Part shown: positions 1-8,251 of the stretch, piece after piece | Layout of the letters: each line of letters opens with the position of its first letter | How positions within the stretch are numbered: position 1 is the first letter of the stretch | Assembly: GCA_027596945.1 (NCBI GenBank) | Contig: JADGJH010000960.1 | Span: forward strand, 1,799-12,823 | Reading direction: 5' to 3' | Source: Physocladia obscura | Taxonomy: Eukaryota; Chytridiomycota; Chytridiomycetes; Chytridiales; Chytriomycetaceae | Length of the DNA: 11,025 nucleotides | Translations under genes and position numbers: made by a program | The notes under the pieces: model-generated | The model's input: only the letters and a program-made list of their open reading frames with translations | What the model was told of the DNA's origin: nothing | Database searches by the model: none

Positions 1-129
1 CCCCCCCCCCCCCCTTTTTTTTTTAACTCTCCCCCCCCCCCCCCCATCAACACAACCCTATTCGTCGGCCCCGTCCTTTTTTTTTAATCCCCACAATTTA
101 TCCCACAAAAAAAAAAAAAAAAAAAAAAA
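1..129. repeat. Homopolymer-rich contig edge
   Basis: The window opens with C14, T10 and C15 runs (positions 1-45), then T9 near 77-85 and A23 at 107-129. On the minus strand these are poly-G and poly-T runs just downstream of a kinase splice donor at 150. No coding sequence continuing the kinase (an APE motif and following helix) is readable here on either strand. The segment is either low-complexity intron or an assembly-edge artefact; poly-G runs are a known failure mode of two-colour short-read chemistry. One AACCCTA heptamer at 54-60 is not a telomere array. Confidence 0.75.
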
Positions 130-150
130 TCGTTGGTCGTAATCTCATAC

Positions 151-1086
151 CCATAAATAGGGGTGTTCCGCAAACATTATCCATCATTGTGCATTTATTC
201 ACCCAAGTTGCCAGTCCAAAATCCGACAGTTTGATGTTCAATGGATCCAACGGGTCTGAATCAGATAAAAGAATATTTGCGGGCTTTAAATCTCGATGCA
301 CGACTCCATGCATATGCAAATATCCTGTTAATAAACAGAATGCATTTATTTGAAATTTTTTTCATGCGTGCGTATGTGTGTTTGATTGTCATTTATTTTC
401 GTTGTCGTTTTTTCCTCACCAATCGCAGATGAAAGCTTTTTGATAATTACACGCACGTCATTTTCTGTGCAGTTTCGAAATCGCTCGTCCAATTCACCAG
501 CTCCACAACTAAAAAACATAAAATTAAAAAATCAATAAAAAAAAAAATCAAAGTATAACAATCAAAATTAAATCTGATTATACGCTATACATAACTGTTC
601 CATGACCAAAAAAATTTGTTTCGGTGTTTCGTAGACTTCATGCAATTTGATGATATTTGGATGCCACACGAGTTTCATGATTGCGACTTCGCGTTGTAGC
701 TGTTCATATTGCTTTGGAGAGCCTGCTTTCTTTTTCAACGACTTGCACGCATATAGCAATTCTGTTGTGTTTTCTTGAACCAAAAACACAGTCCCAAACG
801 CACCCCTAGTAGTTATAGCACAAGCGGAAATGACAATAGGTATGTAAGTTGACGTGGTCGAAATGGTGTTTAAAAAAAATAATCAAGAACTATGGATGCA
901 TAACTGTCCCAGCTTTCTGCCAACTGTGTACTTTTTTTCGAGTTCAGATGAATCTGCTATTCGTAAATGCTGAATACAATTTTTTTGGACTCCAGACAGA
1001 TCTTTTGACCCTGTTATTGCAGTATCAAGTTCCGCGATAGGAATGCCCGAAGTAAAAGCGCCGTGCCCTTGATCTTCACTTTCCAT
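151..1086 (-). CDS. Ser/Thr protein kinase, STK33-like, 3' part missing
   Basis: This is the 5' part of a CaMK-group kinase, spliced from four exons: 1086-905, 805-596, 508-420 and 324-151, with introns of 99, 87 and 95 nt that keep phase. The 218 visible residues contain the Gly-rich loop GQGAFGTV (Q61 to V67), the ATP lysine in YACKSLKK (K82), the helix-C Glu in QLQREV (E100), the catalytic loop HRDLKPAN (170-177), DFGLA (195-199) and CGTP (212-215). All key catalytic residues are present. Likeness to STK33 is by recall: ETPK followed by LVME and a Cys before GEL, an N-D-x-R-x-I-I helix, and an acidic insert before LNIK and DFGLA. The first 50 residues match no domain I know. The last donor (150) leads into homopolymers, so the APE motif and the rest of the C-lobe lie outside. 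The start ATG is only 31 nt from the upstream gene's stop. Confidence 0.85.
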
Positions 1087-1106
1087 AATTTATCTAAAAA
1101 TAATTA

Positions 1107-1112
1107 TTTATT
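1107..1112 (-). terminator. Possible polyadenylation signal of the EndoU gene
   Basis: TTTATT on the plus strand reads AATAAA on the minus strand, five bases after the EndoU stop codon. It lies inside the 31-nt gap before the kinase ATG. If used, cleavage 10-30 nt further on would fall at or past the kinase start codon, so the two transcripts would overlap. AT-rich spacers produce AATAAA often by chance. Confidence 0.35.
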
Positions 1113-1117
1113 TTTTG

Positions 1118-2248
1118 TCACAGAATTGTGACGTAAGCGCTACCAATTTTCACACCGCTGTGGTTCGTGAAGCGGTGAACCACAACTTCACATTCAACAC
1201 CATCAATAACAAGCTGAACATTTTCGCCATCCTTTCCAACAAGAAAACAAAGCGTGTATAGGGCAAGCTCATACTCTGGCGAAACGCCAATCAAAAATGA
1301 TGACACCGGTTTCAAATCGCCTTTCCACGACAGCTGCAAGCTTAAAACATGCTCATTTCCAGTCGGCAAACTCTTGCCGCTCTTTGGCTTAATATAACCA
1401 CGGTAATCAGCACGGCCCGCCTTTTCCTCCACGACAAACGTAAGCCAGTTATGGAACCCGATCACGTCGTTGTTCCGTATCTCGCCGGCAAATGTGTGTT
1501 CAAAGGCACATGTATCATTCTGCACGACACGTTTGTATAATTCAAACCAAATTCCATACAATTGATCTTTGAAACGAGTGGGATCGTGATCAGCTAGATT
1601 TTTGGCAATTAAATACTTGTGTGTATACTGCATGACTGGCGTCGAATAAACCAACTCGATGAATTGCTTTTGCTGGTTAGTACGTTTTTGGCTCATTACT
1701 TCGGCAATGCCATCTTCTGCAATAAAATTCGGAAGAAGCTGAACGAAGGCATTGAAAGTCTGTTTGGTTGCAAACAAACTGTTGACGTCGATTGTTTTGA
1801 AAAGAGGTTCTGATGCTTGATCGCGCGAGCCGGAAACAAAAGTGTTGTGTTGAAGGTTAAGGTTGTAGTCTGAACCAGGATTACAGCGGTTAAAATCGAG
1901 AGCCCATAGTTTGTCGAGCGCAACTGTGAGTGAGGCCAGCTCAGCTGAAGTCGGACTCGGCGGCACAACAGGAGGTGTTTGCATTTGCGGATGAGCGGCC
2001 GGAGGACCAGACACAAGAAACGGTTGTTGCTGGTGTTGTTGATGCTGGTGTTGTTGCTTTCCCGCTGCCGCCGCATACGAGACTGCTGGATGGTGCGGCT
2101 GCTGGATGTCCATCTCGCGCGACCATTCTGTATTTGAATCAATTACTTGTGCCGGCGCCGCGTCATATTGTTGCTGTTGTTGTTTTTGTTGTTGCTTGCC
2201 GCTGTCACTGCCGAAACAAGCACTGCAAAGCGAAATGAGTGCTTCCAT
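1118..2248 (-). CDS. EndoU-family (XendoU) endoribonuclease
   Basis: This single-exon gene encodes 376 aa. The C-terminal ~270 residues fit the EndoU fold, a metal-influenced, uridylate-preferring RNase that leaves 2',3'-cyclic phosphates. Catalytic residues line up with the Xenopus enzyme: FEHTFAGEI (H251), GFHNWLTF (H266, 15 residues on) and K313 in WKGDLKPVSSFLIG, followed by SPEYELALYTLCF and a C-terminal GSAYVTIL. The N-terminal ~100 residues are low complexity: a Gln-rich tract at 19-27, a His/Gln tract at about 63-77 and a Pro-rich linker. No cleavable signal peptide is visible, unlike secreted animal EndoU; Cys8 and Cys11 near the N-terminus could be acylated (inference). I chose the ATG at 2248 (context AAAATGG); the frame stays open upstream only from a TTG. 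Divergent from asparagine synthetase, tandem with the kinase. Confidence 0.9.
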   Translation of the reverse strand: MEALISLCSACFGSDSGKQQQKQQQQQYDAAPAQVIDSNTEWSREMDIQQPHHPAVSYAAAAGKQQHQHQQHQQQPFLVSGPPAAHPQMQTPPVVPPSPTSAELASLTVALDKLWALDFNRCNPGSDYNLNLQHNTFVSGSRDQASEPLFKTIDVNSLFATKQTFNAFVQLLPNFIAEDGIAEVMSQKRTNQQKQFIELVYSTPVMQYTHKYLIAKNLADHDPTRFKDQLYGIWFELYKRVVQNDTCAFEHTFAGEIRNNDVIGFHNWLTFVVEEKAGRADYRGYIKPKSGKSLPTGNEHVLSLQLSWKGDLKPVSSFLIGVSPEYELALYTLCFLVGKDGENVQLVIDGVECEVVVHRFTNHSGVKIGSAYVTIL

Positions 2249-2622
2249 TTTCAAAAAATCAATTTCAAACAACGAAAGTCAAGCATCTAATTTGCAATAA
2301 AAAATTGCAGCACTGCTGCTACTACAAAACGCTGGCAAATGTCTCCTTTCAATCAAACTGAAATGCATAATGTAAATTAAATTTTAATAATGAGAAGAAG
2401 AAAAAAGAAAAAGAAAAAAAAAACGAAAAAAAGAAACACTTTTTTCATCAAAACATCTTTTTAGTTTTTTATTTCTCACTCTCTGGTTGAAGTATAAAAT
2501 AAATGATTACACCCGTTTGGAAATTGACTGACTTTAAGAGGAACCTGTTTCGAATGATTTGGCTAACAGATTCTTATCAGTGGAAAAAAATTGTGCAAAA
2601 AAACAACTGACGAAAGAGGAGA
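2249..2622. promoter_or_regulatory. Divergent promoter region between EndoU and asparagine synthetase
   Basis: This 374-nt non-coding spacer separates the two start codons. It holds a purine (A/G-rich) tract at about 2390-2440, reading as a long T/C tract for the EndoU side, and T-rich stretches near 2440-2475. Poly(dA:dT) tracts commonly deplete nucleosomes at fungal promoters. No small ORF worth calling is present. Confidence 0.6.
2493..2501 (+). promoter_or_regulatory. TATA-like box for asparagine synthetase
   Basis: TATAAAATA lies 122 nt upstream of the asparagine synthetase ATG, preceded by a T-rich stretch. With initiation 30-100 nt downstream it would give a short 5' leader. It is the best TATA match in the spacer, but the background is very AT-rich. 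Confidence 0.35.
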
Positions 2623-5051
2623 ATGTGTGGAATCTTCGGGGCTTTCGGCTTTGACGCCAATGATAGTTCGTTTAGAGGAAAGGCTATTGCATTGTCCAAG
2701 AGGTTTGTTCGTTTGCTTCCTTCTGTGGTTTTGCTGCATCAAGCTGTTGTAAGTCTGACAACACTTTGTGATACAGAATCAGACATCGTGGGCCTGATTG
2801 GAGCGGAGTCAAACAATACAAAAATAACATTCTTTGTCATGAGAGGCTCGCGATCGTCGGTGTCGGTACGTTTGTTGACTTTCAGAAAATGAACCAAATA
2901 AGCGACATGGAATTGAAGTGTAATCTCTTCGCAATAGATTCTGGCGCTCAGCCGTTGACCAATGCTGACGAATCTGTTATTCTTGCTGTCAACGGTGAAA
3001 TTTATAACCACGTCTCGTTGCGAAAACTGCTCAAGAAGAAACATGACTTCCAGACTCATTCTGACTGCGAAGTTATCTTATATTTGGTGATAATCCTTTT
3101 ACTTCTATCGTGCTTTTCTTACTTACCATAACAAAATAAATATCAGTATGAGGAAATGGGTACCGACTTCGTGGGTTTGCTTGATGGAATGTTTTCTTTC
3201 ATTCTCTATGACACAAAGAAGGATTTATACATCGCTGCAAGAGATCCTATTGGAATTACGACTCTTTACCAAGGATGGCGTTATTCAGATAACTCGGTTT
3301 GCAGACTCATTTCTGGTTTTTATCTTGCCATTTCTTATCCTTTGGCAATCAGGTTTGGTTCGCTTCTGAGATGAAATCATTACATGACGAATGTGACCGC
3401 GTTATTGCTTTCCCACCTGGTCATTTCTACACATCTGAATCTGGAAAAACAACCCGCTACTACAACCCAACTTGGTTCAACCACGTTGAAGAAGCTTTCC
3501 CACCGGAAAACCGCCCAGCGCCTGTCCAAACACTTAAAGAGGAGTTGGAAATGTACGGTGCATTGCGCACAACGCTCGAAATGAGTGTTAAAAAGAGATT
3601 AATGTCCGATGTTCCTTTTGGTGTTTTGTTGTCGGGAGGGTTGGATTCTTCTTTGACTTCAAGTATTGCCATGAGGATTATGCATGAGCAAGAAAGCAGC
3701 ACGGATGACGACGATGCAAAATGTAAGTTTCGATGATTAAATAGGAAAAGTAACTGATCTCAATTGTTTCACCCTAGCTGCCGTCTCTCATGCTTCTGCT
3801 TGGCCTCGGCTCCATTCATTTTCCATTGGTCTCAAAGGCTCTCCTGACTTGGCTGCTGCTAGACGGGCCGCCGATTTCCTCAAAACAGTTCATCATGAAT
3901 ACACTTTCACAGTTCAAGAAGGACTCGATTCGATCAACGATGTCATTTGGCACTTGGAGACTTACGACGTCACTACAATCAGAGCTTCGACGCCTATGTG
4001 GTTGTTGAGCAGAAAAATCAAGGCGATGGGTGTTAAGATGGTTTTATCTGGTGAAGGTGCCGATGAAGTTTATGCTGGTAAAACAGTCACTTTTTGAGTA
4101 TCACTTTTTGAAATAATCAAGCATATTGAATTTGAAAAAAAAAAAAAATGAAATTTGTGCAGGATACTTATACTTCCACGCTGCACCCACTGCCCAAGCG
4201 TTGCACCATGAATGCATTTCTCGTATTCAGAACCTGCATACTTCTGACTGTTTGCGGGCCAACAAGTCGACAATGGCTTGGGGACTTGAAGCCCGTGTTC
4301 CATTCCTCGATAAAGCCTTTTTAGATGTTTCTATGAATCAAATCCCGTTAGTTTTTTTCCTTTAAGAAGAAAAAAGAACAAAAATTATCCTAAAAAAACA
4401 AAAAATTCCAGGCCTGAACGCAAAGTCAGTGGTGAAAAATCTGCATATGGTCAACAGATGGAAAAGCATGTTGTTCGCATGGCATTCGATGTTCATCAAC
4501 TCCGTGCCTTACAAAAGAAAGCAGGCGTGACAAAACCAAGTGATTTGTCCAACCCTGCTTACTTTATTGCAGATGATGTTCTTCCGTACCTCCCCGATGA
4601 GATTCTGTGGCGCCAAAAGGAACAATTTTCTGACGGTGTTGGTTACAGCTGGATTGATGGCCTTAAAGACAATGCCGAGAAAGCTGTCAGCGATCAAGAA
4701 TTTGACAGAGTGAAAGAGGGCTGGTTGTACAAAGATGATGCCCCAACAACTAAGGAAGGAGTTTGGTACCGAAGAGCTTTCGAAAAGCTTTTCCCTCAGC
4801 GTGCATGTTTGGAAAGTGTCGTTAGGTGGATTCCAAGAAAAGATTGGGGATGCTCTGAAGATCCCAGTGGCAGAGCGCAAAAGGCACACAATGCTGCATA
4901 CGAAAGTATCAAACCTGCTGAGGAACCAGAAACTTCAAAAGGGAATGAGCACAATTCAGGGGCTAGTGAAGGATCCAAAAAGAAAAAGAACAAGAAAAAG
5001 AACGCAAAAGGTGATGAAAGTACTACCACTGCTAAGAAGGTCAAAGTTTAA
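2623..5051 (+). CDS. ASN1: Asparagine synthetase (glutamine-hydrolysing)
   Basis: Makes asparagine from aspartate, ATP and glutamine in the cytosol. Eight exons splice in phase: 2623-2702, 2777-2865, 2938-3086, 3147-3296, 3353-3722, 3778-4077, 4163-4346 and 4412-5051; introns are 55-85 nt, all GT-AG. Product 653 aa. The start is fixed by MCGIF, with Cys2 the N-terminal amidotransferase nucleophile. RHRGPDWSG (29-37) and VNGEIYNH (74-81) bind glutamine. The synthetase half has the PP-loop LSGGLDSS (249-256), SFSIGL (293-298), [12 protein letters not shown] (370-381) and LEARVPFLD (421-429). The family signature runs to [16 protein letters not shown] (586-601). The usual length is about 560-575 aa; here an acidic then Lys-rich tail (about 608-653, KKKKNKKK and a terminal KKVKV) is added. 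The junction before D57 uses the acceptor at 2937; the earlier AG at 2885 breaks the motif. Confidence 0.96.
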
Positions 5052-5154
5052 ATTTCATGAATAAACGGGATTATCAGAATGTTTTATCAACAGAATCATC
5101 AATAAACAAAACAAAAAAGAAAAGAAGTCAAAAGACCTTAAAAGAAACTGTATT
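5052..5154. terminator. Shared 3' region of two convergent genes
   Basis: Only 103 nt separate the asparagine synthetase stop (TAA, 5049-5051) from the Src1-like stop (TGA, 5155-5157 on the minus strand). AATAAA occurs on the plus strand at 5060-5065 and 5101-5106, either of which could be the poly(A) signal of asparagine synthetase. I see no AATAAA on the minus strand in the gap. The two mRNAs probably overlap at their 3' ends. Confidence 0.5.
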
Positions 5155-7847
5155 TCAAACACACATCCAAAGCGCAACACCGTCAACCTCCATCTCCTCA
5201 ACGGCACCACTATTCAACACTATTTTTCGCGTAATATCCCAAATCTCCCCTCTCCTCTTCTCATCAAGTAAAAAAAACCCGATATTTTCATCTACATCTC
5301 CACCACGTGAAATTCTTCGTTGCAATTTTGGGTTCGATGACAGAACCAAATCTTTCACCTGATCAAGTCTAACACTTGTATCCATACTTTTACTCAAAAC
5401 AAGACTGTGTCGGCGAATTCGCGCAGCGCGTTCTTGCAGCTTGCGGATAACTAATTCCGCAGCCTCAGTAGCAATACCAAAATCACTGTCTCGTTTTGCA
5501 CGTACCATTTTTTTAACATACGACCAGATGCACCAAAATAATAACAAGATCGGACTGCCGACAGTTGCAATACTCGTTACATAATAAACAATCGCGTCAA
5601 AATTCATCATGGCGACAGTCGCACAGTAGGAAATCGCATTGTTGTGTTTGTTGAACACGTAGCCTTTCAATTCAATGGCGCGGATGGCCTTTTTGGACAA
5701 ATGAACGCGAACAATTTCAAAACCGTTTTTGCTGCCTAGGTGAACCTTATGCGCAATTTCTCGAGCAATGTGGAACAGTGTAACTGAATATGCCATGATA
5801 TCTTGCGAAATGCGCATCGACGTGTTTCGAGCTAGTGCGGCTGCTTGATCGATGACATCTCTTTGCCGTTTTCTCGGCTTTTCGGTTGGTACTGGCTGCG
5901 CGGTTGACGTGGTTCGAAAATATGATGGTTGCTATGTGCTACATTTAGTCTTTCGGAGAAAAAAAAACGAAAAAAAACAAAAAAACAACCCACTTGGATA
6001 GATGATTCAAAAGATAAAATGGCATGTTGAACCGCAGGAAGAGAGGTTTCGCGGCAAATTGTAGAAATTAAAAAGGCCGATTTAAGTGACATCGACTCGG
6101 CAAAAAACGTATCTTGACCGTCTTTCGAACATCCAAGAATAAGATCACTTTGACAAATTGCACTTGCAGGACATGGAATACAAGATGGCATCAAATACAT
6201 CATAAGATCTTGGCCCGTTAAGATTTCTGATGTCTGAGTCGAAGATATAACTTCGTCCGAACAAAACTGAATTGTTGACCCAGTTTCCAGATACCATAAT
6301 GCAAACAAGACAATCAAAGAAATCCCAAACGCGTAAATTGAAAGCAATATACAAGGAGCACTGCTATTCAATATTTTCGTTAATCCTATAAGCGCGTCTT
6401 CATTGTTGTCGTCCCCCTGAGAAATTTCGATTTCCGCGACAGACTCTTCGAGTGTTGGTAATCTTAGTTCTTTATTGCAGTTTTCGAACTTTTCAGTCTC
6501 TACTGAGAGTCTTGAACTTCGAAGAAATGGGTTTTGTACAGCAGCCACAGGCACGATTTCGTCACCAGACAGAGAAGATCGACGCTGAACTGCAACCCTA
6601 ACTTTTGAGTGAAAACGATGCTTTAACGTCTTTGTAAGCAACGGAGAGCCACTGGATTGACTTCCCACACTTGTCCTCGGACTGAGTGAGCGCCGTGGAG
6701 AACGGGGATATGTACTGAATCTTGGATCATTAGCAACAACAACAGCAGAGTCTGCAACAACTTCTGTAACTGATGATCCCGAAAAAGAGGTTTCGTATGC
6801 ATCCAAAAAATCATTTAAATCATATTGATTCATGTCTTGAGTTTCGGGCAAATCCAATGAGTGATCCGACAGTCTGAGACTGTGTCTGTCTGCTAGCTCT
6901 TCTTGCGTTTCTTCGTCGTTTTGAGGCAAGCACTCGTTTCCAAAAATTTCTTCAGGCACAATGTTATCAAGAACAGTTGATTTTTCACATATTGCGTCAC
7001 GAGCAGGCGATACACCGCGACTCAAAGAGTTCGGTTTGGTATAAAGTTTCTTTGGAGAATTTGGAGTTGAAGATTTCGCTCTATTGTTGCTTTTGCTGAG
7101 TGATAGCGAAATTTTTGCCTTTGGGGATGAAGACCCAAGCGTTGGTGGCAAGTCAGCAAAAAGAACGGCGGATAATTCTTGTCTCAAATTGGATATAGCG
7201 AGTTTTGTTCCAATTGGATTAAGATTAGGGCTGGATGGCGGAATTGGAAGTGAGTGTGAGCCCAATGTTATTGTAGTGTTTTTTGAGATGGTTTCTGACA
7301 GAATCGGCTGGACTGCAAAATTATCTTCATTTTCGGACATTAAACCGTGATGAGTCGGGTTCGATTTGGGCGGAAACGTATGAGTAAAAATGATTCCATT
7401 TTTGGAAGAATTTTTCGTTTTCAATTTGGTGTGCGCAGCTTTCAGAGCTGAGGCATTAGCAGCAACTTTTGCATGATCTGGTTGGTGTATTGGTTTAGAA
7501 ACAGCCAAAAATAGCAAAATAGTAACAAAAAAGAGAACAAACATATGGCTACGAAATCATCTTTAACGGCGCGATGTGTTGGAAACTCGACGTTGCAAGA
7601 AAGTAGTATCGACTTCAGCTCGTTAATCTTTTATTTTGTTTTTTGTTTTTTTTTATTTGGATTGGTTGGTAAGTGAGTATTAGACAGAAAACTCAAAATA
7701 CAAAACCGTCGCATGGTGTGGATCAAATGACGAATTCAAATAGTAGGGAAAATCGGGAGCGCCACTTTCTAATTCGCGTTTGTTGCTGCTGAGCGGAGTT
7801 GATATTCGAGAATTCGTCTCGGCATGTGACGAGCCATCTTTTGGCAT
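5155..7847 (-). CDS. SRC1: Src1/Heh/MAN1-type inner nuclear membrane protein
   Basis: Integral protein of the inner nuclear envelope; family members tether chromatin and help nuclear-pore surveillance. Four exons in phase: 7847-7707, 7627-7543, 7477-5994 and 5931-5155; introns 79, 65 and 62 nt. Product 828 aa (budding-yeast Src1 is about 834). The N-terminal helix-extension-helix spans about 36-95: YYLNSSFDP (exon 1), INELKSILL and EFPTHRAVKDDFV (exon 2), then an Ala/Lys-rich helix. A long Ser-rich nucleoplasmic region has basic clusters near 333-343 and 361-374. TM1 is about 451-471. The lumenal domain has the MAN1 signature CIPCPASAIC (508-517). TM2 is about 683-709, followed by the winged-helix MSC domain (about 722-828), ending in the typical WDITRKIV and VDGVALW strand. 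An in-frame TAA 12 nt upstream supports the start. The last acceptor could instead be the CAG ending at 5896, removing 12 residues. Confidence 0.9.
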
Positions 7848-8251
7848 GTAAATTTGTTAAATACTGATAACGTGGTGCGCTTCTGAAATTTTCAGTTGTG
7901 ATGCACTTCAGATTGTTGTGCTTGAAGTTTCTGTTGTTTTTTTTTGTTTGGACAAACACAAACAAAAGCTGTATCACGGCCTCACCAACTTACTGCATCA
8001 ACGATTCAAACAGTGGAAACCAAGCAGAAAACATATTCAAATAAAGCTATCAAAGCAGATTTCGCAAATTCAATAAAGAACAGAAGATCTCCTTTTGATT
8101 ATTGTTTCTACCTGGGATCTTTCTCAACAGAGATGCTCAAAGTTAAAAAAAGTTTAAATTTTTTTTGGACAAAAAAGTCTGCATTTTGTGATTACACAAT
8201 TATCCAAAACCTATCAAGAAAAGTAATAGCAGTAACAAGAAAACCAAAGGA
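7848..8251. other. Intergenic region: Src1 upstream side and left transposon flank
   Basis: These 404 nt hold the 5' side of the Src1-like gene and the left arm of the decayed transposon. No conserved coding sequence is recognisable; open frames here run against both neighbours and lack motifs. A poly-T stretch at 7936-7945 (minus strand poly-A) sits about 90-100 nt upstream of the Src1 start. From about 8138 the sequence resembles the right margin of the window in inverted orientation. Confidence 0.5.
8138..8190 (+). repeat. Candidate left terminal inverted repeat
   Basis: Reads CAAAGTTAAAAA, then an AAATTTTTTTTG block, then GTCTGCATTTTG. The right margin read on the minus strand from 11015 gives CAAAGTCAAAAATC, an ATTTTTTTTGTCTGG block and ATATTTTTG in the same order. 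Because both are A/T-rich, chance similarity is possible. A small GAC/GTC hairpin (GGACAAAAAAGTC) is embedded here. Confidence 0.25.

Noticed and set aside
54..60. AACCCTA as telomeric repeat
   Set aside because: Only one unit is present and it is not in tandem; flanking sequence is homopolymer.
1696..2142. A 148-codon minus-strand open frame inside EndoU
   Set aside because: It overlaps the EndoU gene in another frame, has no family motif and looks like a by-product of repetitive Gln codons.
2249..2272. Extension of EndoU by eight codons to a TTG
   Set aside because: TTG initiation is unlikely in a eukaryotic nuclear gene, and the ATG at 2248 has a strong context.
2524..2535. TGACTGACT as a Gcn4-type site upstream of asparagine synthetase
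   Set aside because: It differs from the TGACTCA core by one base and stands alone; such matches occur by chance.
2866..2885. A 20-nt intron in asparagine synthetase ending at the first AG
   Set aside because: It is too short to splice and breaks the IVGVDSGAQPL motif; the acceptor at 2937 restores it.
1118..5051. EndoU, kinase and asparagine synthetase as a functional cluster or defence system
   Set aside because: No shared pathway, partner domains or co-regulation signal is visible; adjacency alone is weak evidence in a eukaryote.
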